Below the pieces are notes generated by a model. The model was not told where the DNA came from, ran no database searches, and saw only the letters and a list, made by a program, of their open reading frames with translations. Below, piece after piece: positions 25,070 through 35,433 of a stretch of DNA of 38,904 nt; position 1 is the stretch's first letter, and each line of letters opens with the position of its first letter. Both the position numbers and the translations under genes were made by a program. This DNA is from Bacteroidota bacterium (GTDB lineage: Bacteria; Bacteroidota; Bacteroidia; Chitinophagales; Chitinophagaceae): contig JABDAV010000020.1 in NCBI GenBank assembly GCA_013289015.1, positions 1-38,904 on the forward strand, given 5' to 3'.

Positions 25070-25909
25070 ATGAGAACAAAAACCCAAACCTTGGCTACAT
25101 ACCTTTGTGCCTTGCTCATTACAGTACAATTTTTTTCTTGTAAAAAAGATGATTCAAGCCTTACCAAACCCTTAAACTCAGAAACTACTGCCAATGCCAT
25201 TTCGGATTCTACTTCTGATTCATCGTTGTTAAGAGGCCTGGTTGCCTGGTATACATTTAATGGGGATGTGCTTGATCATAGCGGCAATAACAACAATGTA
25301 ATTTTCAATTCCGCAACGCCGGCAAAAGGTAAAGCCGGGCTAGCCAAAACCGCTTACGCATTTGATGGAACAAGCAGTTATATGCAGATAAATAATAGTA
25401 ACTCTATTAATCCTGTAAAAATCTCTTTATATGCTTTAGTTAAGCCCACAGGATTCTATCAAGGTGCTTGTCATGGTAACCGCATTCTTTCTAAAGGTGA
25501 TAATGATTATGATAATGGCAGATATTTATTAGGCTATGATGACCAGCCTTATTACAACTGGCAGGGTTGCGACATGCCTGTACAAAACAATCGTGAAAAT
25601 TTTTACGGAAGTTATGGCGATGGCTCTAATGCATCAGGAGCAACTTACTTTAAAAACTATATTAAATTAAACAATTGGTATAGCCTTGTATATACTTTCG
25701 ACGGAGTATATTCAAAACTTTATATTAATGGAAATCTTTTAAGTAAAGTTACTATGTCAACTACTTTTAATGCAAGCACAAATCCTTTGTTCATAGGAAG
25801 AAATCAAGATCCTACATTTCCCTATTACTTTAAAGGTTTGATTGATGAACTAAGAATTTATAAAAGAGTTTTAAATGCAAGCGAAGTAGCAGCATTATCA
25901 AATAACTAA
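25070..25909 (+). CDS. LamG-domain lipoprotein (copy B)
   Basis: A 279-aa lipoprotein. The signal peptide ends in lipobox FFSC with the lipidated Cys at 24, followed by a Ser/Thr-rich linker. Residues about 56-275 are one LamG/concanavalin-like domain (LVAWYTFNGD, YAFDGTSSYM, LYINGNL, PLFIGRNQDP, LIDELRIYKR). Cys134 (CHGNR) and Cys167 (QGCDMPV) are conserved with copy C at the same 33-residue spacing and may form a disulfide. The ligand is unknown; surface glycan binding is plausible. It has its own promoter element and terminator. Confidence 0.88.
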   Translation: MRTKTQTLATYLCALLITVQFFSCKKDDSSLTKPLNSETTANAISDSTSDSSLLRGLVAWYTFNGDVLDHSGNNNNVIFNSATPAKGKAGLAKTAYAFDGTSSYMQINNSNSINPVKISLYALVKPTGFYQGACHGNRILSKGDNDYDNGRYLLGYDDQPYYNWQGCDMPVQNNRENFYGSYGDGSNASGATYFKNYIKLNNWYSLVYTFDGVYSKLYINGNLLSKVTMSTTFNASTNPLFIGRNQDPTFPYYFKGLIDELRIYKRVLNASEVAALSNN

Positions 25910-25928
25910 TTAAATTATTCTTTTAAGG

Positions 25929-25963
25929 AAAGGCTGTTTCAAAAAAATGAAACAGTCTTTTTA
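25929..25963 (+). terminator. Intrinsic terminator after LamG copy B
   Basis: AAAGgCTGTTTCA-aaaaaa-TGAAACAGtCTTT then TTATTT; a 12-13-bp stem with one G-T wobble 19 bases after the stop. Confidence 0.85.
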
Positions 25964-26036
25964 TTTAAATTACCTAAAAGAGAAAATTTTATATATTTAT
26001 GAGTAAAAATTTTTAAAATCATTTTAAACATTAACT

Positions 26037-26870
26037 ATGAAAAAAAAGACATTCGCACCTTACCTCACAACTTCACTGACAATCATTGCAGCCATTATTT
26101 TTTTTATTGCTTGCAATAAAGAAGCAACTAATCAAACCCGGTTAAATGCATCCAATACCGAAAACGCAGATGCAAAAGTTAGTCTTGTAGCATGGTATAC
26201 TTTTAATGGCGATACAAAAGATCACAGTGGCAATGGAAATGATGTAATTTTTAACAGTGCCACACCAACAGTTGGTAAAGATGGCCAACCTAACACTGCT
26301 TACTATTTTGATGGAACTGAAAGTTACATGCAGGTTGCTGATGATAGTTCATTAAATCCTAAACGCGCCGTAACATTGTTTGCAGTTATTAAACCAATGG
26401 GCTTTTACCAAGGGCAGTGCCATGGAAACAGAATTATATCTAAAGGCTATAATGATTTTGCCAGCGACCGGCTTGATTTAGGTTACGATGACGCACCGTT
26501 TTATCAGTACCAGGGATGTGATTTACCGGTGAGAGAAAAATATGAAAGTTCTTATGGAAGTTATGGAAATGGATCTTCAGCTACGGGAGGAAGAGACACC
26601 ACTGAATACATCAAAACCAATAAATGGTATGTTTTGGTTTATACATACGATGGTACAACATCTAAGTATTATATAAATGGTGTTTTAAAAGATTCTGTTG
26701 TTGCATCAACAACTTTTAAGCCGAGTGGCGATCCTCTTTTTATAGGGAGAAATCAGGATCCTTCATTTCCATATTATTTTACTGGTGTAATTGACGAAAT
26801 CAGAATTTACAGAACAGCAATTGATCCGTTAACTGTCCAACAATTAAGTAATACTTTACTCAAAAATTAA
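26037..26870 (+). CDS. LamG-domain lipoprotein (copy C)
   Basis: A 277-aa lipoprotein closely related to copy B. Signal peptide MKKKTF... with lipobox FIAC (Cys26), a short linker, then a LamG domain (about 49-273) with VAWYTFNGDTKDHSGNGNDV, YYFDGTESYM, YYINGVLKD, IGRNQDPSFPYYF and VIDEIRIYR. Cys128 (CHGNR) and Cys161 (QGCDLPV) match those of copy B. A possible -7 element TATATTTA lies at 25992-25999. It has its own terminator, so the tandem copies are separate transcripts. Confidence 0.88.
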   Translation: MKKKTFAPYLTTSLTIIAAIIFFIACNKEATNQTRLNASNTENADAKVSLVAWYTFNGDTKDHSGNGNDVIFNSATPTVGKDGQPNTAYYFDGTESYMQVADDSSLNPKRAVTLFAVIKPMGFYQGQCHGNRIISKGYNDFASDRLDLGYDDAPFYQYQGCDLPVREKYESSYGSYGNGSSATGGRDTTEYIKTNKWYVLVYTYDGTTSKYYINGVLKDSVVASTTFKPSGDPLFIGRNQDPSFPYYFTGVIDEIRIYRTAIDPLTVQQLSNTLLKN

Positions 26871-26895
26871 TAATTAACACTAAAAAATTTTTTTT

Positions 26896-26930
26896 ATAAA
26901 GCCGTCTGAATAGACGGCTTTATCTTTTTT
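26896..26930 (+). terminator. Intrinsic terminator after LamG copy C
   Basis: ATAAAGCCGTCT-gaat-AGACGGCTTTAT followed by CTTTTTT; a perfect 12-bp stem with a 4-base loop, 26 bases after the stop. Confidence 0.93.
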
Positions 26931-27038
26931 AATTATACCAATAATTCGCTTCTTATTCATTCATAAAGAAAGGATTATATTTATTTCTCAACATTTTTTT
27001 TAGACCTATTAAACTTTAATTATAAAAAAAAATTTCAA

Positions 27039-27436
27039 TTGCCCTTTTCAATGTTTTCTTTAATCACCATTGCTGCCACTACTCTCCTTTTTTCATGTAG
27101 TAAAGAAGGAACGAATCAAAGGCAATTACAAGCCTCTGGCACAGAAAATGTATTTGCAAAAGCAAATCTTGTTGCGTGGTATACATTTGATGGCGATACA
27201 AAAGATCATAGCGGTAATGGTAATGATGCGGATTTTAATTCGGCGGATACCAACTGCAGGAAAAAACGAAACTGCTAATACCGCTTATTTGTTTGACGAA
27301 GCAAGCAGCCATATGATCGTTCCAAATTCTGCCTCTTTAAATCCTTCAATCAGTATTACCATTATTACAGGTGCAACCACTTGGGTTTATCAAGGCTAAT
27401 GTCATTCAACAGGATAATCTCTGTAAAGGCTACAAT
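27039..27436 (+). pseudogene. Broken LamG lipoprotein (copy D)
   Basis: A degenerate copy of B/C. The signal peptide and lipobox (LLFSC), then LVAWYTFDGDTKDHSGNGND, are intact. A one-base insertion near 27243 then sends the frame to a stop at 27276. The next frame carries TANTAYLFDEASSHM and fails near 27371; a further base is lost in GGGTTTAT near 27387, and the Gln before the CHxxR motif is a stop codon (TAA 27397-27399). After the words matching SKGYN the LamG similarity ends and transposase-like sequence begins. The start is also unclear: only TTG 27039 or ATG 27051 are available, and ATA at 27022 may be a lost ATG. Confidence 0.85.
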
Positions 27437-27620
27437 GTATTTGTTAACGTTAAAAATAATCATTACTTTAAACGCTTTATGCTGCGCAGAAAACCTAAAA
27501 CCGAGGTAGAAACAGGTTTACTCGCCCTTGCTCATAATTTAATATTAAGAAGGAAAGCAGCCTGTAAAAGACTTTCCCTTCATTTTCGCCTGGCAATAAT
27601 ATTTTTTCTTTCCATTTAAA
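27437..27620 (+). mobile_element. IS1182-like transposase 3' remnant
   Basis: The frame reads VFVNVKNNHYFKRFMLRRKP and then EVETGLLALAHNL. This matches the typical C-terminal end of IS1182-family transposases (VFGNIKxNxxFKRFMLRGxxKVxxExGLLALAHNLRK). Only about 40 codons are present, joined directly to the broken LamG gene. The segment aagactatcccaaaac (27618-27633) just after the last stop may be a decayed terminal inverted repeat; this is inference. No 5' part of the element is in the window. Confidence 0.65.
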
Positions 27621-27682
27621 GACTATCCCAAAACTTCTGAAATAAAAAAAACGGCCCATGTGTTTTGAGACGGCCTCCTTTA

Positions 27683-27712
27683 TTTGTTATAACCTGTTAT
27701 TTTGTAATATTG
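27683..27712 (+). promoter_or_regulatory. Promoter candidate of the methyltransferase gene
   Basis: TTTG (27683-27686) and TAATATTG (27705-27712, one mismatch to TAnnTTTG) are separated by 18 bases, 16 bases before the GTG start. Confidence 0.5.
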
Positions 27713-27728
27713 CATCTCAAAAAATTTC

Positions 27729-28403
27729 GTGTCTGGTTTAAAATCATTATATCAGCCTTTTGCAAAATTACTTGCCTCTAGAAAGCTCTATTTATCAAAA
27801 TCGTTACAGTTTAGTTCATTATTCAAACAAGAACTTGCACATAGTTTAGATTTTGTTCGTTATACCACATTAGAACTTTGTTGCAATGAAATAAAAATGA
27901 ATAATGTTGCAGGCAATATTGCTGAATTAGGAGTGTATAAAGGAGATTTTGCAAAACGCGTAAATCAATTATTTCCCAACAAAAAATTATATTTATTTGA
28001 TACGTTTGAAGGATTTGATCAAAAAGATATTTCAACTGAAAAACAAAATTCTTTTTCAAGTGGTGAACAGGATTTCTCTGATACAAGTGTTGAGTTAGTT
28101 TTAAATAAAATGAAGTATCGAAGTAACTGCATTATCAAAAAAGGCTTTTTTCCTGAGTCCGCTACTGATGTTGACGATAAGTTTTGTTTTGTAAGTATTG
28201 ATGCTGATTTATATGAACCGATTTTAGCAGGTTTGAAATTCTTCTACCCAAAACTTGAACCAAAAGGTTACATATTTGTGCACGATTTCAATAATGATTT
28301 ATACAAAGGCGCCAGGAAAGCTGTACTTGAATTTTGCGCAGAAAACAATATCGGTTATTTACCGATTCCAGATAGCGGCGGAAGTGCAATAATAACAAAA
28401 TAG
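27729..28403 (+). CDS. TylF/MycF-type SAM-dependent methyltransferase
   Basis: A 224-aa class I methyltransferase. NIAELGVYKGDFAKRVNQLFP (about 63-83) is the SAM-binding motif I region in TylF-family form. LYLFDTFEGFD is the family hallmark, and FVSIDADLYEPILAGLKFFYPKL followed by GYIFVHDFNN carries the metal-binding Asp residues. Relatives O-methylate sugars in antibiotics and glycans; the acceptor here is unknown. The start is GTG 27729, since no ATG is available before the conserved core. It lies 35 bases upstream of uvrA on the same strand. Confidence 0.82.
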   Translation: MSGLKSLYQPFAKLLASRKLYLSKSLQFSSLFKQELAHSLDFVRYTTLELCCNEIKMNNVAGNIAELGVYKGDFAKRVNQLFPNKKLYLFDTFEGFDQKDISTEKQNSFSSGEQDFSDTSVELVLNKMKYRSNCIIKKGFFPESATDVDDKFCFVSIDADLYEPILAGLKFFYPKLEPKGYIFVHDFNNDLYKGARKAVLEFCAENNIGYLPIPDSGGSAIITK

Positions 28404-28438
28404 ATGGCTTTATTATTGTAATTTCGGTATCCTCATTT

Positions 28439-31300
28439 ATGGCTGAAAATAAAGTTAACCTGGAAATACAACCAGACGATTCCATAGAAGTTTACGGCGC
28501 GCGTGCACACAACCTGAAAAACATTGACATCATCATTCCAAAAAATAAGCTGGTAGTAATAACCGGTATCAGCGGCAGCGGAAAATCTTCGCTGGCTTTT
28601 GATACCATTTATGCAGAAGGTCAGCGCCGCTACATGGAAACTTTCGGCGCCTATGCCCGCCAGTTCATCGGCGAAATGGAAAGGCCTGACGTTGACAAAA
28701 TAACCGGGCTTTCACCCGTAATTTCCATCGAACAAAAAACAACAAACAAAAATCCACGCTCAACTGTTGGAACGGTTACCGAGATATATGATTTCATGCG
28801 CCTGTTATATGCGCGCATTGGCGAAGCTTTCAGTTACAACACCCACAAACAAATGGTGAAGTGGAGTGAAGAAGAGATCGTAAATAACATCTTTCAAAAA
28901 TTCAGTGACAAAAAGATCTCGTTGCTCGCTCCATTGGTGCGTGGAAGAAAAGGTCATTACCGCGAGTTGTTTGAAGAAACAAGAAAAAAAGGTTTTGTAA
29001 AAGTCCGTGTGGATGGTGAAATAAAAGATATAATACCGAAGATGCAGGTTGACCGCTATAAAATTCATGATATAGAAGTAGTTGTTGACCGGTTGAAGGT
29101 GGATGATGGATTCAGAACACGTTTAAGTCAAAGTGTACAGCAAACTTTGAAGATGGGAAAAGATTTAATGTTTGTTGCTGTTGAAGGTGAAAACAAAATT
29201 ACATCGTACAGCAAACAACTGATGTGTGAAGACACGGGTTTATCTTACGAGGAACCTTCACCAAATTCTTTCTCATTTAATTCTCCTTATGGAGCTTGTG
29301 CAACATGTAAAGGGTTGGGTAGTGTTTTTACAATTGATATGGATTTAGTGTTGCCTGATAAATCGAAAACAGTTCGTGAAGGCGCCATTGTTCCTTTGGG
29401 CGAAGAAAGGGATGCCAGTGTATTTCAGCAGGCAGAAGCATTCGCCAAAAAGAATAAAATAAAAATGGATATTCCTGTAAATAAATTACCTGAAGAACAA
29501 CTAAATCTCTTGTTGTTTGGTGATAAAAATATCAGTGCTTCACTGGAAGTAAATCCTGATGATGAAACTGTGCCCAATGAATATTCCGGAAGTTATGAAG
29601 GCATCGTTCCGATGTTAAAAAGATGGTTTGCTTCTTCGTACAGCACAGAGACTTTGCGTGATTGGGTACAGAAATATATGACGCTTAAAACCTGCGCTAC
29701 CTGTAACGGAGCAAGGCTGAAAAAAGAGAGCCTTTGGTTTTTAGTTGATGGAAAAAATATTTCACAACTAAGTGAAATAAATCTTGATAAACTGTATGCA
29801 TGGTTCGATGGCATTGAACTAAGATTAAGCAATAAGCAACGCGCAATTGCAAAGGATGTGGTTAAAGAAATACGTGAACGCCTAACTTTTTTATTAGATG
29901 TGGGGCTGACTTACCTCACATTAAATCGTGCATCAAAAACATTAAGCGGTGGCGAATCACAGCGTATACGGCTGGCAACACAGATAGGCTCGCAGTTGCA
30001 AGGCATTACTTATATTTTAGATGAACCTTCTATTGGTTTGCATCAACGGGATAATCATCGTTTAATAACTGCATTACAAAACCTGCGTGATATTGGCAAC
30101 AGTGTTTTGGTTGTTGAACATGATAAGGATATTATGCTTGCGGCTGATCATTTGATTGATATTGGTCCGAAAGCAGGTTATCATGGCGGGAGAATTGTAG
30201 CTGAAGGAACGCCAAGAAATATGTTGAAGCTGGATACGCTTACTGCAGGCTATCTGAATGGCATTCATACTATAGTAGTTCCCCAGGAAAGAAGAAAAGG
30301 CAATGATAAAAAATTAGTACTGAAAGGTGCAAAAGGCAATAACCTTAAAAATGTGGATACTGAATTTCCTTTGGGGAAATTTATTGTTGTAACCGGAGTA
30401 AGTGGCAGTGGAAAATCAACATTGATCAATGAAACTTTATATCCTATTTTATCGAAGCATTGTTACAATTCAAAAATGTTTCCGCTTGAATTTAAGAGCA
30501 TAAAAGGCCTGGAGAATATTGATAAAGTAATTGAGATTGATCAATCGCCAATTGGCAGAACACCTCGCAGTAATCCTGCAACGTATTGTGGATTTTTTAC
30601 TGATATAAGAACATTATTTGCTTCAGTTCCCGAAGCAAAGATCCGCGGTTATAATGCGGGACGTTTTTCCTTCAATGTAAAAACCGGCCGTTGTGATGTG
30701 TGCGAAGGTGGCGGCATGCGTGTGATTGAAATGAATTTTTTACCAGATGTTTATGTGCCTTGCGAAAAATGTAATGGTAAAAGATATAACCGCGAAACAT
30801 TAGAAATTCGTTATAAGGGAAAATCAATTGCAGATGTATTAAATATGACAGTTGATGAAGCAGTTGAATTTTTTCAAGCAGTGCCTTATATCTATCGTAA
30901 AATAAAAGTGCTGGAAGAGGTTGGTCTTGGTTATATAACACTTGGCCAAAGTGCTGTTACTTTAAGCGGTGGCGAAGCACAGCGTGTTAAGCTGGCAACT
31001 GAACTAAGTAAACGTGATACAGGAAAAACATTCTATATTCTTGATGAGCCCACAACAGGTTTGCATTTTGAGGATATTCAACATTTACTCGATGTATTGA
31101 ATAAACTTGTTGACCGCGGCAACACTGTACTTGTTATTGAGCATAATCTTGATGTGATTAAGGTTGCCGATCATATCATTGATATCGGGCCCGAAGGCGG
31201 CGATGGCGGCGGCAGGATATTATTTGAAGGAACGCCTGAAGCACTGGTAAAAAACAAAGAGAGCCACACTGCCAGGTTTTTAAAAGCAGAGTTGAATTAG
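28439..31300 (+). CDS. uvrA: Excinuclease ABC subunit A
   Basis: A 953-aa DNA damage-recognition ATPase of nucleotide excision repair, full length. It has two ABC modules: Walker [10 protein letters not shown] near the N-terminus and GVSGSGKST in the second half, signatures LSGGESQR and LSGGEAQR, and Walker B segments [11 protein letters not shown] and [11 protein letters not shown]. Zinc-binding Cys sets CATCKG..., CATCNGARL and CDVCEGG...CEKCNGKRY are intact. It acts in the cytoplasm with UvrB and UvrC, which are not in the window. It lies 35 bases after the methyltransferase. Confidence 0.98.
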   Translation: MAENKVNLEIQPDDSIEVYGARAHNLKNIDIIIPKNKLVVITGISGSGKSSLAFDTIYAEGQRRYMETFGAYARQFIGEMERPDVDKITGLSPVISIEQKTTNKNPRSTVGTVTEIYDFMRLLYARIGEAFSYNTHKQMVKWSEEEIVNNIFQKFSDKKISLLAPLVRGRKGHYRELFEETRKKGFVKVRVDGEIKDIIPKMQVDRYKIHDIEVVVDRLKVDDGFRTRLSQSVQQTLKMGKDLMFVAVEGENKITSYSKQLMCEDTGLSYEEPSPNSFSFNSPYGACATCKGLGSVFTIDMDLVLPDKSKTVREGAIVPLGEERDASVFQQAEAFAKKNKIKMDIPVNKLPEEQLNLLLFGDKNISASLEVNPDDETVPNEYSGSYEGIVPMLKRWFASSYSTETLRDWVQKYMTLKTCATCNGARLKKESLWFLVDGKNISQLSEINLDKLYAWFDGIELRLSNKQRAIAKDVVKEIRERLTFLLDVGLTYLTLNRASKTLSGGESQRIRLATQIGSQLQGITYILDEPSIGLHQRDNHRLITALQNLRDIGNSVLVVEHDKDIMLAADHLIDIGPKAGYHGGRIVAEGTPRNMLKLDTLTAGYLNGIHTIVVPQERRKGNDKKLVLKGAKGNNLKNVDTEFPLGKFIVVTGVSGSGKSTLINETLYPILSKHCYNSKMFPLEFKSIKGLENIDKVIEIDQSPIGRTPRSNPATYCGFFTDIRTLFASVPEAKIRGYNAGRFSFNVKTGRCDVCEGGGMRVIEMNFLPDVYVPCEKCNGKRYNRETLEIRYKGKSIADVLNMTVDEAVEFFQAVPYIYRKIKVLEEVGLGYITLGQSAVTLSGGEAQRVKLATELSKRDTGKTFYILDEPTTGLHFEDIQHLLDVLNKLVDRGNTVLVIEHNLDVIKVADHIIDIGPEGGDGGGRILFEGTPEALVKNKESHTARFLKAELN

Positions 31301-31310
31301 GTTCAGCAAT

Positions 31311-31343
31311 AAAAAACCCCGCTATACGCAGGGCTTCATTTTT
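31311..31343. terminator. Bidirectional terminator between uvrA and atpC
   Basis: AAAAAACCCCGC-tatac-GCAGGGCTT with following T-rich sequence; the stem uses G-T wobbles. On the minus strand it is followed by a run of six T, so it best serves atpC, which ends 18 bases away. Confidence 0.65.
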
Positions 31344-31360
31344 CTCATATTAAACCAATA

Positions 31361-31609
31361 TTATTCTGTGGCGCCTTCAACCAAAACAGTTGTTTTGTTA
31401 TGCAGCACTTCTACAAAACCACTTTCAATCTTATAATTTGTAACATCGGTTTTTGTCTTTAAGATTTTGATATTGCCCTTACCCAAAGCTGCAACCAGCG
31501 GCGCATGTTTGTCAAGAATTTCAAAAGATCCTTCAATACCCGGTAATTGAATACCGTAAACGTCTCCGCTGTATACTTTTGTTTCCGGTGTTAATATTTC
31601 TAAAGTCAT
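31361..31609 (-). CDS. atpC: F1 ATP synthase epsilon subunit (short form)
   Basis: An 82-aa epsilon subunit containing only the N-terminal beta-sandwich (LEILTPETKVYSGDVYGIQLPG, ILDKHAPLVAALGKGNIKI, ESGFVEVLHNKTTVLVE). The C-terminal helical domain that inhibits ATPase activity in many bacteria is absent, which is usual for Bacteroidota. It couples the central stalk to the c-ring. It follows atpD by 123 bases containing two hairpin repeats. Confidence 0.93.
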   Translation of the reverse strand: MTLEILTPETKVYSGDVYGIQLPGIEGSFEILDKHAPLVAALGKGNIKILKTKTDVTNYKIESGFVEVLHNKTTVLVEGATE

Positions 31610-31610
31610 A

Positions 31611-31631
31611 TCCCTGTCCCCTAAAGGGGAA
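31611..31631. repeat. Hairpin repeat in the atpC leader
   Basis: TCCCC-taaa-GGGGA (31617-31630) directly before the atpC ATG on the minus strand; the same strand then reads acagggat before ATG. Part of the CCCT/AGGG hairpin class that also occurs at 31700. Confidence 0.6.
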
Positions 31632-31699
31632 ATTTTAATTCAACTAAATTAAAGTTGATATGATTAAATAATAATTTCATTTACTGTAAAAAATAACCC

Positions 31700-31732
31700 C
31701 TGAATGACTCCCTTTAGGGCCGGGGCCCTGCT
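31700..31732. repeat. GC-rich hairpin repeat after atpD
   Basis: Contains CCCTTTAGGG and AGGGC-cggg-GCCCT, immediately after the atpD stop on the minus strand. Its ctttaggg word is similar to the other REP-like elements. Confidence 0.55.
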
Positions 31733-33247
<1,515 letters not shown>

Positions 33248-33269
33248 TTAAGCTTTTTGAAATTTTGCG

Positions 33270-33277
33270 CAAATGTA
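33270..33277 (-). promoter_or_regulatory. -7 promoter element of atpD-atpC
   Basis: Minus strand reads TACATTTG (perfect TAnnTTTG), 38 bases before atpD. It sits in the block TTACATTTGCGCAAAATTT, which recurs with one change before cysC. Confidence 0.6.
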
Positions 33278-33368
33278 AGGCTCTGTGGCAAGAAATCCGA
33301 ATAATAGTTCGCAATTTGTGCCTTCACACGCTGCTTTCTTATTTGAAAAAACTGTTAAAGCCTATGCA

Positions 33369-34406
33369 TTACAAAGTAGCCATATCAATTACAAACCTGT
33401 ACTTCACATCGCCTTTCAACATGCGTTCATAGCTTTCGTTGATGTCTTTTATATCTATCACTTCAACATCAGATACAATATCATTGGCAGCACAGTAATC
33501 AAGCATTTCCTGTGTTTCCGGTATGCCACCGATCAGTGAGCCGCCAATGCTTCTCCGTCCGAAAATGAGGTTGAATGCCGGAATTTGCGCCGGCGTTGGA
33601 GGTGCGCCTACACAAACCATTGTACCATTTGTAGCAAGCAGGCTTAGATACATATTGTAATCATGTTCAGCAGAAACAGTATCGAGGATGAAATCAAAAT
33701 AGCCTTGCATTTTGGCCACCTGCTTTTCGTCTTTGGTTAAAACAAAATTGTGTGCACCCAGTCTTTTGGCATCTGCTTCTTTAGATGGTGAATGGCTGAG
33801 CATAGTAACTTCAGCGCCAAAAGATGCAGCCAGCTTAACGCCCATGTGACCTAAACCACCCAAACCAAGAACACCTACTTTATCGCCTTTGCCAACCCTC
33901 CAATGCCTGAGCGGAGAGTACGTTGTGATGCCGGCACATAATAAAGGTGCAATACCTTCCAAAGGTTGTTTACCTGAAATGGTTAAAACAAAATCTTCTG
34001 TAACTACAATCTGTTTGCTGTAACCTCCGTAAGTAACGCCGCCGCTGTATTTGTCTTTACCGTTGTAAGTGCCCACCATTCCTACCAAACAATATTGCTC
34101 CAGGCCTTTTTTGCAATTGGCACATTCGCGGCAGCTGTCAACAAGGCAACCAACAGCGGCCAGGTCGCCAACCTTAAATCTTTTTACATGATCTCCCACT
34201 TTTGTAACGCGACCAACAATTTCATGGCCGGGTACTGCAGGATAAACAGTTCCTCCCCATTCATTACGAACAGTATGCAGATCGCTATGGCAAACGCCGC
34301 AGTATAAAATATCTATTTGAACATCGTGTGGCGTGGGTTCTCTTCTTTCTAAACTCCATGGCGTTAATGGGGTTGTTGCGCTTTGAGCTGCATAGGCTTT
34401 TGTCAT
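33369..34406 (-). CDS. Zinc-dependent alcohol dehydrogenase (YahK/CAD type)
   Basis: A 345-aa medium-chain dehydrogenase. Catalytic zinc ligands: C39 in CGVCHSDLH and H61 in PGHE. Structural zinc: four Cys in DSCRECANCKKGLEQYC (92, 95, 98, 106). The Rossmann motif is GLGGLGHMGVKLA, and the following SHSPSKEADAKRLGA, with Ser at the cofactor 2'-phosphate position, points to NADPH. It fits the YahK/cinnamyl-alcohol-dehydrogenase group, which reduces a broad set of aldehydes in the cytoplasm. It stands alone; a weak -7 match TACATTTA lies at 34425-34432. Confidence 0.93.
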   Translation of the reverse strand: MTKAYAAQSATTPLTPWSLERREPTPHDVQIDILYCGVCHSDLHTVRNEWGGTVYPAVPGHEIVGRVTKVGDHVKRFKVGDLAAVGCLVDSCRECANCKKGLEQYCLVGMVGTYNGKDKYSGGVTYGGYSKQIVVTEDFVLTISGKQPLEGIAPLLCAGITTYSPLRHWRVGKGDKVGVLGLGGLGHMGVKLAASFGAEVTMLSHSPSKEADAKRLGAHNFVLTKDEKQVAKMQGYFDFILDTVSAEHDYNMYLSLLATNGTMVCVGAPPTPAQIPAFNLIFGRRSIGGSLIGGIPETQEMLDYCAANDIVSDVEVIDIKDINESYERMLKGDVKYRFVIDMATL

Positions 34407-34466
34407 AAATAAATTTTTAAGATGTAAATGTATAACACAAAAGAGATTGGTTTGTTCAGGCGAAGA

Positions 34467-35315
34467 TTATTTGTGTAACACGCCTGGTAAATTGTAAAAC
34501 ACAACTGCATTATTATAAAAAATGTCATCTTTTTCAGTTGAAGAAAACGACAAAAAATAATTCGCTGCAATTTGAAGTACCTGGTCGTAGGTAGCCGCCA
34601 CCAAACAAACCGGCCAGTCAGAACCGAACATCATTCTTTTTGTTCCGAAGGTTTCTGTTACCACATCAATATAAGGTTTGAACGTTTCTGATGAATGATT
34701 TTTCCAATCTGCTTCAGTCACCATCCCGGAGATTTTGCAATACACATTTTCATGATGTTTGAATTGTCCTGTATCTTTTTTCCAATCATCAATTTTGCCT
34801 GCTTTTATATAAGGCTTTGCAAGATGGTCTATTACAAATTTTTGATCAGGAAAAAGTTTTACAAGTTCTAATGCATGTTGCAACTGATCAGGAAAGATCA
34901 AAATATCATAAGTAAAGTCAAATTTTTTTAAAAAAGAAATGCCGTTTGTGAAAGATGGTTTAAGCATCAGCACACGATCTTTTTCACCTTGTAAAATATG
35001 CCGGAATCCTTTTATCTTTTTATGTTGATGCCAGTAAGTAAGACGCTCTTCAATATTTTCAGCCATCAGATCAACCCAGCCAACAATACCTTTTATAAAA
35101 TCAAATTGATCTGCAAAACTTAAAAAGAAATTGTTTTCATCTTCTGTTTGATTTACCTGCACTGCAACGCAGCCTTCCACATCATTTGCCTTATAAACGG
35201 ATTGAAGTTCTGCAGGCAAAAAATCTTTCCTTATCACAGACATACCATCTGTTATCCAATCAAAATCTTTGCTGTTATATTTCCAGAAATGTTGGTGTGA
35301 ATCGATTATTTGCAT
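34467..35315 (-). CDS. Amidohydrolase-2 family hydrolase (fuconolactonase-like)
   Basis: A 282-aa TIM-barrel metal hydrolase of PF04909. IDSHQHFW at the N-terminus has the HxH pattern, and MMFGSDWPVC near residue 240 is the C-terminal metal-site motif; the overall shape matches L-fuconolactonase/2-pyrone-dicarboxylate lactonase relatives. It probably hydrolyses a sugar lactone. An in-frame start at 35366 would translate a REP-like hairpin (35335-35362) as coding sequence, so I use the ATG at 35315 just before the conserved IDSHQHFW. No sugar-catabolic genes are adjacent. Confidence 0.85.
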   Translation of the reverse strand: MQIIDSHQHFWKYNSKDFDWITDGMSVIRKDFLPAELQSVYKANDVEGCVAVQVNQTEDENNFFLSFADQFDFIKGIVGWVDLMAENIEERLTYWHQHKKIKGFRHILQGEKDRVLMLKPSFTNGISFLKKFDFTYDILIFPDQLQHALELVKLFPDQKFVIDHLAKPYIKAGKIDDWKKDTGQFKHHENVYCKISGMVTEADWKNHSSETFKPYIDVVTETFGTKRMMFGSDWPVCLVAATYDQVLQIAANYFLSFSSTEKDDIFYNNAVVFYNLPGVLHK

Positions 35316-35334
35316 AGCATCATTTATAAATAAT

Positions 35335-35362
35335 GAGATTCCCGTTTTCACGGGAATGACGT
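35335..35362. repeat. REP-like element (ATTCCCG hairpin)
   Basis: ATTCCCGT-tttc-ACGGGAAT (35338-35357) inside gagattcccg...gggaatgacg, the same wording as the widespread GTCATTCCCGC-type intergenic repeat in many bacteria. It lies just upstream of the amidohydrolase start. Confidence 0.75.
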
Positions 35363-35433
35363 GCAAGAGTATAATTTGTTTTAAAGGTTTAATGAAGTGT
35401 AAAATACAAACTGCTAATTCTGAAACTTCAAAC

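Noticed and set aside
35316-35366. N-terminal extension of the amidohydrolase
   Set aside because: Encoded by a REP-like hairpin; the family motif IDSHQHFW begins right after the ATG at 35315.
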